Source of the DNA: an uncultured Pseudomonadales bacterium | GTDB lineage: Bacteria > Pseudomonadota > Gammaproteobacteria > Pseudomonadales > Pseudohongiellaceae | Direction: 5' to 3' | DNA: 6,737 nucleotides | NCBI GenBank assembly: GCA_938082955.1 | Contig: CALKDE010000319.1 | Coordinates: forward strand, 1-6,737 | Part shown: positions 1 to 6,032 of the stretch, one piece after another | Numbering within the stretch: position 1 is the first letter of the stretch | How the letters are laid out: each line of letters starts with the position of its first letter | Program-made: the position numbers and the translations under genes | Notes under the pieces: model-generated | What the model saw: only the letters and a program-made list of their open reading frames with translations | Databases searched by the model: none | What the model was told of the DNA's origin: nothing

Positions 1-900
1 AAAAATCGACTCGATAAGCTGAACCTGCTTCCCGCTATAAATTGGCATAAGCAGATTTCAGCGACCTGGCAGCCTGGCGAAAAGGGCGCAAGGCAGCGGT
101 TACAGAATTTCATACACAACGGTTTAGGTGACTACCGCGATGGCCGGGACTATCCGGACAAGCGCAGCGTCTCAATGCTTTCACCACATCTGCACTTCGG
201 GGAAATTTCTCCCAAAGAGGCCGCGCATGTGGTCCAACAAGCCGGAGACATAGACTCAAACGAAGAGCAGGCCGCACATTTTGTTCGCGAACTTGCGTGG
301 AGGGAGTTTTCCTATTACTCGCTCTATCACTTCCCGCATATTTGTCAGCAAAATATGAAACCACAATTCGACCGTTTCCCTTGGGTCAAGGATCAGAAGA
401 ACCTGCGCCTGTGGCAGCAAGGCCAAACGGGATACCCATTAGTTGACGCGGGCATGAGAGAACTGTGGCAAACCGGTTACATGCATAATCGAGTGCGCAT
501 GATCGTGGGCTCATTCCTAGTAAAGAATCTGATGATTCATTGGCTAGAAGGTGCGCGCTGGTTTTGGGATTGTCTGCTGGATGCCGATCTTGCTAATAAT
601 AGCTGCAGTTGGCAGTGGGTTGCAGGAAGCGGTGCCGATGCTGCCCCCTACTTCCGCATATTTAACCCGGTGACACAGTCGACAAAGTTCGATCCCCAGG
701 GAAATTATATTCGAAAGTATGTGCCTGAATTAAATGGACTGAGCGACAAGGCTATTCATGATCCCAGCTCCGCTGCGGCTTCGGAATTAGAAAGAGCCGG
801 TGTGGTTATAGGAGAGCATTACCCGCGGGCGATCGTCGACTTGAAACACAGCAGAGTTAGAGCCCTGGATGCCTACAAGGCTCTAAGAGACGAGACATAG
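1..900 (+). CDS. phr: Deoxyribodipyrimidine photolyase, class I family, C-terminal part (5' end outside window)
   Basis: The enzyme repairs UV-induced cyclobutane pyrimidine dimers by light-driven electron transfer from reduced FAD. The frame is open from the first base to the TAG at 898-900, giving 299 codons; a class I photolyase has about 470, so the antenna-binding N-terminal third is missing. The ATG at 175 is internal, because the upstream codons already read as photolyase (GLGDYRDGRDYPDKRSVS, then LSPHLHFGEISP). The C-terminal FAD domain is complete. The electron-transfer Trp triad is present (E. coli W306, W359, W382) at nt 382, 541 and 610 with exact family spacing. The Asn near flavin N5 (E. 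coli N378) is at 598. The dimer-binding Glu and Trp (E. coli E274, W277) are at 289 and 298, and the second Trp of WQW follows W382. The repair residues favour a CPD photolyase over a cryptochrome, but the unseen N-terminus leaves some doubt. It converges on trpE, with 5 bp between the stops. Confidence 0.95.
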   Translation, partial: KNRLDKLNLLPAINWHKQISATWQPGEKGARQRLQNFIHNGLGDYRDGRDYPDKRSVSMLSPHLHFGEISPKEAAHVVQQAGDIDSNEEQAAHFVRELAWREFSYYSLYHFPHICQQNMKPQFDRFPWVKDQKNLRLWQQGQTGYPLVDAGMRELWQTGYMHNRVRMIVGSFLVKNLMIHWLEGARWFWDCLLDADLANNSCSWQWVAGSGADAAPYFRIFNPVTQSTKFDPQGNYIRKYVPELNGLSDKAIHDPSSAAASELERAGVVIGEHYPRAIVDLKHSRVRALDAYKALRDET

Positions 901-905
901 GCTCA

Positions 906-2420
906 CTATTCGACTGATAGTTCATTGTTCGCCATCTGCACGGCGCGCACGATGGCTCTGGCCTTGTTCTGGGTTTCCTCCCATTCCATCTCAGCCTGTG
1001 AATCGGCTACGATTCCAGCTCCAGCCTGCACATACAGCTTCTCGTTCTTGATTACAGCGGTACGAATGGCGATCGCCATGTCCATATTGTCGTTCCAGCC
1101 CAAATAACCCATCGCGCCACCATAAATACCCCGTTTCTCAGGCTCCAACTCATCAATGATTTCCATGGCCCGCACCTTAGGTGCGCCGCTTAGGGTTCCG
1201 ACCGGCAACGTCGCCTGCAACACATCTAGCGCGGACTTGTCGTCACGTATCTCGCTCTCTACTATCGATGCAATATGCATGACGTGCGAATAGCGCTCTA
1301 CAAACATCTGCTTTAGCACCGCAACAGATCCCGTCTTCGAGACTTTGCCTGAATCGTTGCGACTGAGGTCTATCAGCATTAGATGCTCAGCGATTTCCTT
1401 TTGATCTGCCAGCAGATCCTCTTCAAGTGCCAAGTCTTCCGCTTCGTTATTGCCACGCTTACGCGTTCCAGCTAATGGCCGCACGGTGATCTTACTATCT
1501 TCTACTCGCGCCAAAATTTCCGGCGATGCACTCACTACGTGATGATCACCGAGGTCAAAATAGACCATATAGGGCGAAGGATTCAGGAATCGTAATGCGC
1601 GATAAAGATTTAACGGCTCTCCGGAAAAAGGCACAGACATCCGCTGTGAGAGCACGACCTGCATGACATCGCCTGCAACTATATAGTCTTTTATCTCCTC
1701 AACTGCCTGCTGATAATCCGCTTGCGAAAAATGATGAGTGAAGTCTGTGTCTCGAACTGGCTGTCGTGCCTGAAGGCTTGGCAGAGGAACCGGCTTATTC
1801 AACTGCTCCTGCAAGAAATTCAAGCGCTGCTGGGCTGCAGCAAAGGCGCCTTCCTGATCGGGATCGACATTTATCACGAAACAGATTGTTCCGCTGAGGT
1901 TATCGAAGACCACAACTTCCTCGGATAACATTAACAAGATATCGGGCGTGCCGATCTCATCAATAGCCTGGGAAGGACCAATACTCGTCTCAACAAACCT
2001 CACCGTATCGTATGAAAAATAGCCGACAAGACCACCGTTGAAACGCTGAGCATCAGCAAGCTCGGCGACCTTAAAGCGATTCTTAAAATCAGCAATGAAT
2101 TCAAAGGGATCTTTTGTAACGACTTCTTCAACAACCTTACCACTGACTTCGACGGTTACAGTTTCGCCCACAACACGCAACACCGTGGAGCAAGGCAAGC
2201 CGATAATGGAATAGCGACCCCATTTCTCCCCACCCTGAACTGACTCGAAAAAATAGCTATGCTCACCAGTACCCATTCCATTCCCGTCGGCATTACCTCC
2301 CCCCTTGCCTAGTTTTAGATAGATACTAAGCGGCGTTTCGGTGTCGGCTAGAATTTCACGCACTATGGGAATGCGGTTATAGCCAGATCCAGCAAGTTTC
2401 TGAAATTTTTCTTCAGTCAT
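906..2420 (-). CDS. trpE: Anthranilate synthase component I (TrpE)
   Basis: TrpE makes anthranilate from chorismate, using ammonia delivered by the TrpG glutaminase; this is the committed step of tryptophan synthesis. The 504 residues are full family length. The N-terminus (GYNRIPIVREILADTETPLSIYLKL, residues 13-37) and FFESVQGGEKWGRYSIIG (57-74) mark TrpE rather than PabB. FFES and NPSPYM (280-285) are the tryptophan feedback site. The chorismate domain shows LAGTRKRG (316-323), LMLIDLSRND (347-356), SHVMHIAS (378-385), GTLSGAPKVRAMEI (408-421) and QAGAGIVADS (465-474). Residues 38-54 form a glycine-rich insertion just before FFES, which relatives seem to lack. The start is chosen because the family N-terminus begins there; its ribosome site is weak (GAG about 8 nt upstream). 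It lies 56 bp downstream of rpe. No leader peptide, tandem Trp codons or attenuator is visible there. No trpG is in the window, as in Pseudomonas, where trpE is separated from trpGDC. Confidence 0.97.
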   Translation of the reverse strand: MTEEKFQKLAGSGYNRIPIVREILADTETPLSIYLKLGKGGGNADGNGMGTGEHSYFFESVQGGEKWGRYSIIGLPCSTVLRVVGETVTVEVSGKVVEEVVTKDPFEFIADFKNRFKVAELADAQRFNGGLVGYFSYDTVRFVETSIGPSQAIDEIGTPDILLMLSEEVVVFDNLSGTICFVINVDPDQEGAFAAAQQRLNFLQEQLNKPVPLPSLQARQPVRDTDFTHHFSQADYQQAVEEIKDYIVAGDVMQVVLSQRMSVPFSGEPLNLYRALRFLNPSPYMVYFDLGDHHVVSASPEILARVEDSKITVRPLAGTRKRGNNEAEDLALEEDLLADQKEIAEHLMLIDLSRNDSGKVSKTGSVAVLKQMFVERYSHVMHIASIVESEIRDDKSALDVLQATLPVGTLSGAPKVRAMEIIDELEPEKRGIYGGAMGYLGWNDNMDMAIAIRTAVIKNEKLYVQAGAGIVADSQAEMEWEETQNKARAIVRAVQMANNELSVE

Positions 2421-2476
2421 TAGATAACTCAGGGCTCTCTATTTTTAACAGCGGAAAAACGAAATAGGGTCTAGTT

Positions 2477-3160
2477 TCAGTGATGCTTGTCGGGACTGTG
2501 CCCCAACTGCGATCTCATTTCGGCGATAGTCTTGGCATAGTCATCGCTATTAAAGATGGCTGAACCGGCCACGAACATGTCCGCACCCGCGTCTGCGATC
2601 TCGCGAATATTGGAAACGCCAACACCGCCGTCCACTTCTACGCGAATCGAGTAGTCGCTGTCGTTGATAAGCTTGCGCACTTGCTGCAATTTTTTGAGCG
2701 TCGATGGGATGAATTTCTGTCCGCCAAACCCTGGGTTTACAGACATAAGAAGGATGACATCGACCTTGTCCATCAAATATTCCAGACAATCAATTGGTGT
2801 ACCAGGGTTGAAGGCCAGCCCAGACTTGCAGCCCTGTTCTCGGATCAGTTGCAAAGAGCGGTCTACATGCCCGGTGGCCTCCGGATGAAAGCTGATATAG
2901 GAGGCTCCTGCCTTAGCGAAGTCTTTGATGAGCTGGTCAACAGGGCTCACCATCAGATGCACGTCGATCGGCGCAGTGATTTTGTGATTTCGCAGCGCCT
3001 CGCAGATCATTGGTCCGATCGTAAGGTTAGGCACGTAGTGATTGTCCATGACATCGAAATGAACGACATCCGCGCCCGCATCCAAAACTGCGTTGACTTC
3101 TTCACCGAGTCTAGCGAAGTCGGCGGACAAGATGGAGGGAGCGATCAAATAGTCTTTCAT
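2477..3160 (-). CDS. rpe: Ribulose-phosphate 3-epimerase
   Basis: Rpe interconverts ribulose 5-phosphate and xylulose 5-phosphate in the cytosolic pentose phosphate pathway. The 227 residues fit the family length (about 220-230) and read as one complete TIM barrel. Motifs in order are APSILSADFARLGEE (7-21), VVHFDVMDNHYVPNLTIGP (32-50), DVHLMVSP (66-73), FHPEA (91-95), LAFNPGTP (115-122), MSVNPGFGGQKFIP (139-152), VEVDGGV (174-180) and FVAGSAIF (196-203). The metal-ligand set expected of the family is present as H34, D36, H68 and D177. The C-terminus ends in a short GHSPDKHH tail, which is probably just a disordered end. The start is set by MKDYLIAPSILSADF at the usual distance from the first strand; an AGG lies close upstream. 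It sits 101 bp after the djlA-like gene and 56 bp before trpE. In Pseudomonas a gph phosphatase gene lies between rpe and trpE; here there is no room for one. Confidence 0.97.
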   Translation of the reverse strand: MKDYLIAPSILSADFARLGEEVNAVLDAGADVVHFDVMDNHYVPNLTIGPMICEALRNHKITAPIDVHLMVSPVDQLIKDFAKAGASYISFHPEATGHVDRSLQLIREQGCKSGLAFNPGTPIDCLEYLMDKVDVILLMSVNPGFGGQKFIPSTLKKLQQVRKLINDSDYSIRVEVDGGVGVSNIREIADAGADMFVAGSAIFNSDDYAKTIAEMRSQLGHSPDKHH

Positions 3161-3195
3161 TGCCTGGGCCTGTATTACGAAGTGTTAAAAGCAGT

Positions 3196-3224
3196 ATTTT
3201 ACAGACAATGTCAGGGCTTGTCCT
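3196..3224 (-). promoter_or_regulatory. Candidate sigma-70 promoter for rpe-trpE
   Basis: In the 101-bp gap before rpe, the minus strand carries AGGACA (3224-3219, four of six matches to the -35 consensus), a 17-bp spacer, and TAAAAT (3201-3196, five of six matches to the -10 consensus). Two small dyads sit on it: GACAATGTC (3204-3212) in the spacer and TCAGG/CCTGA (3211-3215 and 3222-3226) across the -35. The predicted transcript start is about 30 nt upstream of rpe. This would allow rpe and trpE to be transcribed separately from the amgK-murU-djlA group. It is pattern matching only; chance matches of this quality are common. Confidence 0.35.
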
Positions 3225-3261
3225 GATGGGATGCCGATATGATTGAGAGCGCGCTATAACG

Positions 3262-4020
3262 CTAGGCGCGGAGCTTACGAATTCCACAAAGTGCTTCGTA
3301 GGCGCTACGAATCGCCATCGCATTCTCCTGCGCCTGCTTTAGGGCGTCCTCTGAGGCATCCGTACTAGCAAGCTTATCAGGGTGGTAGCGCGACATCATA
3401 CGCAAGTAAGCGCGGCGTATCTCGCCGTCTTCAACTCCCGGCTCCAACTGCAGTACACAGTAGGCGTTGTGCAGAAACGACCTTCCTTCGGACTTCAAGA
3501 ATTCGGCCCGAGGATTTGCATCGAAGCGCTGATAGTGGGCGGATTGGGTAGCCGAGGCGATGGCTAAAAATTCTGACTTGGAATAACCTAATTGCTCAGC
3601 CACATCCCTTAACAGCATTTTATCTTTCAGGCGAAGGTTTCCCTTCAGGTGGGCAGCCTCGCATTGAATCTGCAAAAATAATTTTGCCAAAGCACTGCGC
3701 CGTCCTATAACTTTCGCAGCCAGTGCTACCGACTCCGATAAGCCCGCATCTGGATACTTGCCCTGATCATAGGCACTAATTGCCTGACGTCGTTTCTCAC
3801 CAACCAAAGCCATGCGCTGCATGATCTGGTTTGCGTAATCAATCTCTTCCTGAGTCACCCTGCCATCCATCTTCGCTAGTCGACCCAGCACCAGAAACAT
3901 GGCATGCAATAACCGCTGTTCGGCACGGCCTCCTGCGGGCAGTTCGGCAGCGACACTAAAACCACTAAGCCGTTTGAACAGGGCTTTCCTGTAGGCTTTG
4001 CTTGTAAGCGCCATCAACAT
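3262..4020 (-). CDS. DjlA-like protein: TerB-type helical domain plus C-terminal J-domain, no membrane anchor
   Basis: This is probably a DnaK co-chaperone. Residues 184-252 form a J-domain with the diagnostic HPD tripeptide (213-215, in RYHPDKL) between helix II (IRRAYLRMM, 201-209) and a final helix (AMAIRSAYEAL, 234-244). Residues about 35-165 resemble the TerB-like domain of DjlA, with the signature LAKMDGRVTQEEIDYA (48-63) and a second half ending in LLRDVAEQLGYS (136-147). Length is 252 residues; E. coli DjlA has about 270 and begins with a membrane segment. Here residues 1-30 are charged and not hydrophobic enough to span a membrane, so a cytosolic protein is inferred. The start at 4020 is preferred to an ATG at 4014 because AGGTGAG stands 6 nt upstream of the former. 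The gene follows murU after 3 bp, so it belongs to the amgK-murU transcript. Its client is not evident from the sequence. Confidence 0.88.
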   Translation of the reverse strand: MLMALTSKAYRKALFKRLSGFSVAAELPAGGRAEQRLLHAMFLVLGRLAKMDGRVTQEEIDYANQIMQRMALVGEKRRQAISAYDQGKYPDAGLSESVALAAKVIGRRSALAKLFLQIQCEAAHLKGNLRLKDKMLLRDVAEQLGYSKSEFLAIASATQSAHYQRFDANPRAEFLKSEGRSFLHNAYCVLQLEPGVEDGEIRRAYLRMMSRYHPDKLASTDASEDALKQAQENAMAIRSAYEALCGIRKLRA

Positions 4021-4023
4021 GCT

Positions 4024-4731
4024 CTACTCACCTGCCTCAGAATTGGCTTTCATTTGAGCATCAAAAATGGCATTAATTTCTTTCAGTCGTTGGGGTGTAC
4101 CAATGTCCATCCACATGCCTTCATACATCGCGCCACCTACCTGATCTTCGCGCATAGCTTCCTGCAGCAGAGGCACCATTGATCTGGGCTGAATAGGATA
4201 GTTACGGAACAGATTCTTGTGCATAACACTGATGCCACTAAAAGTAAGGCGCTGATCACGAGCGGAATAATCTTCGTGAACTCGCCCTTTATCATCAATA
4301 TAGAAATCTCCGTGAGGATTGTGATCCACATTCTCGACCAACACGAGGTGAGCTAGGCAATCGATCCCATCGACTGGCTCTAAGCTGGCGAAATTGAAGT
4401 CTGTCCAGATGTCCGCATTCACTACCACAAAGCAATCGTCTTTCAGCATAGGTAGTGCCTTGATGATACCGCCCGCCGTCTCTAATCTAATCGGTTCTTT
4501 CGAGTAGCTGATCGAAGTGCCGTACTTCGATCCATTCCCGAGCAGTTCCTCAATCAGGCGCCCCAAATAAAAATGATTGATCACGATGCCTGTTATACCT
4601 CCAGCAACAAGCCTCTCAATCTGATGTTCGATAAGAGTCTTACTCCCCACTTTAAGGAGAGGCTTGGGTAGGTCGGCGGTGAGAGGCTGCATTCGCTTGC
4701 CAAGCCCTGCCGCCAAAATCATTGCGCGCAT
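4024..4731 (-). CDS. murU: N-acetylmuramate alpha-1-phosphate uridylyltransferase (MurU)
   Basis: MurU joins MurNAc alpha-1-phosphate to UTP, giving UDP-MurNAc and pyrophosphate. This is the last step of the recycling route that returns cell-wall MurNAc to peptidoglycan synthesis without MurA, the fosfomycin target. The 235-residue protein is a compact sugar-nucleotidyltransferase, as expected of MurU, and is shorter than GlmU or RmlA. It shows the nucleotide-binding loop ILAAGLGKRMQPLT (5-18), the catalytic KPLLKVG (23-29), ETAGGI (84-89), VVNADIW (103-109) with the metal-binding Asp at 107, and WMDIGTPQRL (207-216). The assignment over a generic glucose- or mannose-1-phosphate nucleotidyltransferase rests on the short length and on coupling to amgK: the TAA of amgK and the ATG of murU share one base (TAATG at 4729-4733). 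The djlA-like gene follows after 3 bp. Confidence 0.92.
   Translation of the reverse strand: MRAMILAAGLGKRMQPLTADLPKPLLKVGSKTLIEHQIERLVAGGITGIVINHFYLGRLIEELLGNGSKYGTSISYSKEPIRLETAGGIIKALPMLKDDCFVVVNADIWTDFNFASLEPVDGIDCLAHLVLVENVDHNPHGDFYIDDKGRVHEDYSARDQRLTFSGISVMHKNLFRNYPIQPRSMVPLLQEAMREDQVGGAMYEGMWMDIGTPQRLKEINAIFDAQMKANSEAGE
4027..4033 (-). promoter_or_regulatory. Strong Shine-Dalgarno site of the djlA-like gene, inside the end of murU
   Basis: AGGTGAG on the minus strand lies 6 nt before the ATG at 4020 and encodes the last Gly-Glu codons of MurU. It decides between the two ATGs (4020 and 4014) in favour of the first, and suggests that translation of the djlA-like gene is coupled to termination on murU. 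Confidence 0.7.
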
Positions 4732-5807
4732 TAGAGTTCCAGATTGAGTTTCGCTTTCGCGTTGATAAGCACATTTTTCTCAAACCAGTCTAGGAAGGGA
4801 GCCATTTCCTCATATTTACGGGCTACTTCCAAAAAATACTGGATAACCAGAGGGATATCGGCCAAATATTGCGGTTTGTTATCTCTTATGCACAGGCGAG
4901 AAAATATTCCCATGACCTTGAAATTGCGCTGCAGGCCCATGAGATCAAAGTCGCGGCGGAATTGCGCGACTGAAACGCCTTCTATTACTCCAGCTGCACT
5001 CGCTAATTCGAAGTAATGATGCGCCAGTGATTCAACCAGATCTCGGTCCCAGCGGATATAACAATCCCGTAGTAGGGAAACCAGATCGTAGCTATACGCG
5101 CCTGCCATTGCATCCTGAAAGTCTATGATGCCCGGCCCTGAACCTTCTGGAAATAGCACATCATCGAGAATCAGCAGATTTCGCGAATGGTAGTCCCGAT
5201 GTACCGCGAGCTGAATTTGTCCTAGAGCAGCCTCTTCCAGGAAAGCAAAAGTGTTGGCGATTAAATCGTGCTCAGCAGCACTCAGATCAAGCCCAAGATA
5301 GTGCCCACAAAACCAGTCTTCGAAGAGCTGCATCTCTGTGCGCAGCTTTTCGCGGTTATAGGGGGCAAGCCTTTTTTTATCTACATTTGACTGTATCTTG
5401 ACTAGTGCGCGGATCGCATCCTTGTACAGACTCTCGACCTGATACTCGGAAATAGCATCCAAGCCACCGTCTTGCAGCGTTAACAAACGCGGCAAGTATA
5501 GGCGGTCGCCGAAATCCTCAATCAGTAGAAATCCTTTGGGGTAATTCTTCGCGAATACCTTAGGCGATTTAACCCCCGCTTCTCGTAAGTAATCTGCAAT
5601 CTCTACAAACAATTCACTGTTTTCATTATCTGGCGGGGCGTCTACCGCGATGAAACTTTGCTGGGGAAGCTGAGCGCGGAAGTAACGGCGAAAGCTCGCG
5701 TCTCCACTCACCGTGGTCAGTTCAATATCGACCGAGCCCATTTCCAAGAGCTGACTCAATTGTCCATTTACCCAATCATTTAACTGCGCTTTGCGACTAT
5801 CACTCAT
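4731..5807 (-). CDS. amgK: N-acetylmuramate/N-acetylglucosamine anomeric kinase (AmgK)
   Basis: AmgK phosphorylates MurNAc (and GlcNAc) at the anomeric carbon with ATP, feeding MurU in peptidoglycan recycling. The 358 residues form one aminoglycoside-phosphotransferase-type kinase fold. The N-lobe has GDASFRRYFR (35-44), followed by FIAVDAPP (52-59), typical of this subgroup, and LIEDFGDRLYLP (95-106). The catalytic loop is AVHRDYHSRNLLI (201-213), with the likely catalytic Asp at 205 and metal-binding Asn at 210. The second metal motif is IIDFQDA (227-233), with Asp 229. AmgK is the family member that pairs with murU, and the TAATG overlap supports this over an antibiotic or choline kinase. 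It is the first gene of the leftward run. Its start faces lptD across 225 bp, and a promoter candidate lies at 5901-5927. The ribosome site before the ATG is weak (purine-rich AAGAGAAAA about 10-18 nt upstream). Confidence 0.93.
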   Translation of the reverse strand: MSDSRKAQLNDWVNGQLSQLLEMGSVDIELTTVSGDASFRRYFRAQLPQQSFIAVDAPPDNENSELFVEIADYLREAGVKSPKVFAKNYPKGFLLIEDFGDRLYLPRLLTLQDGGLDAISEYQVESLYKDAIRALVKIQSNVDKKRLAPYNREKLRTEMQLFEDWFCGHYLGLDLSAAEHDLIANTFAFLEEAALGQIQLAVHRDYHSRNLLILDDVLFPEGSGPGIIDFQDAMAGAYSYDLVSLLRDCYIRWDRDLVESLAHHYFELASAAGVIEGVSVAQFRRDFDLMGLQRNFKVMGIFSRLCIRDNKPQYLADIPLVIQYFLEVARKYEEMAPFLDWFEKNVLINAKAKLNLEL

Positions 5808-5846
5808 TCTGATTCGTTTTCTCTTGCTTTTTCGCGTGATCGGGCA

Positions 5847-5872
5847 GGCTTAGGCGCCGGAAATCTAAGGCC
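5847..5872. repeat. Imperfect inverted repeat in the amgK leader
   Basis: GGCTTAG (5847-5853) can pair with CTAAGGCC (5865-5872) if one G is bulged, around an 11-nt loop that contains GGCGCC-like sequence. It lies in the 5' leader of amgK, about 40 bp from the start codon. No T-run follows on either strand, so it is not a typical terminator. It may be an RNA hairpin in the leader or chance. Confidence 0.3.
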
Positions 5873-5877
5873 CCGCT

Positions 5878-5905
5878 TTGCATTCAATCCGCGATGAATT
5901 ATTAT
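5878..5905 (+). promoter_or_regulatory. Candidate sigma-70 promoter for lptD
   Basis: TTGCAT (5878-5883, three of six at -35), a 16-bp spacer, then TATTAT (5900-5905, five of six at -10). It would give an lptD leader of about 120 nt. The -10 overlaps the -10 of the oppositely directed amgK candidate, so the two polymerases would compete. A good sigma-E type site (GAACTT...TCTGA), which some lptD genes use, was not found in the intergenic region. Confidence 0.3.
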
Positions 5906-5927
5906 GCCCTGCTTAATGCTTGGTCAA
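5901..5927 (-). promoter_or_regulatory. Candidate sigma-70 promoter for amgK-murU-djlA
   Basis: On the minus strand TTGACC (5927-5922) matches five of six -35 bases and CATAAT (5906-5901) matches five of six -10 bases, with a short 15-bp spacer. The leader to the amgK ATG would be nearly 90 nt. The -35 lies within the dyad at 5916-5932, so a protein bound there would block it. This is the best promoter match in the intergenic region, but it is read by eye only. Confidence 0.45.
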
Positions 5928-5932
5928 AGCAT
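5916..5932. promoter_or_regulatory. 17-bp dyad, possible operator between amgK and lptD
   Basis: ATGCTT-GGTCA-AAGCAT is a perfect inverted repeat with 6-bp arms and a 5-bp centre. It overlaps the -35 of the amgK promoter candidate and lies just downstream of the lptD -10 candidate, a position from which one regulator could affect both genes. I do not recognise the motif as the site of a known regulator. Confidence 0.35.
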
Positions 5933-6032
5933 CTCTTATCACCTAGTTAGTCGGTTTCAATCCAAATTTGTTTAAGGCCTGCCGCCTGCCACAGTGATTT
6001 ACTGAATAACATCAGGAACTCTCGAATCAAGT

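Noticed and set aside
175..900. Photolyase gene starting at the ATG at 175
   Set aside because: The frame is open to position 1 and upstream codons already encode conserved photolyase sequence, so the true start lies outside the window.
905..921. Hairpin ACTAT/ATAGT at the end of trpE as a bidirectional terminator
   Set aside because: The stem has only 5 bp, mostly A-T, with a 7-nt loop and no following T-run on either strand.
2439..2467. Inverted repeat CTATTT/AAATAG between rpe and trpE as a trp attenuator
   Set aside because: The arms are short and AT-rich with a 17-nt loop, and there is no leader peptide, no Trp codon cluster and no alternative hairpin.
2681..3226. Open frame of 181 codons on the + strand opposite rpe
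   Set aside because: It is fully antisense to the well-supported rpe and its upstream gap, resembles no family I know, and has the composition of a shadow frame.
4744..5016. Open frame of 90 codons on the + strand within amgK
   Set aside because: It is antisense to the amgK C-terminal half and lacks any family signature.
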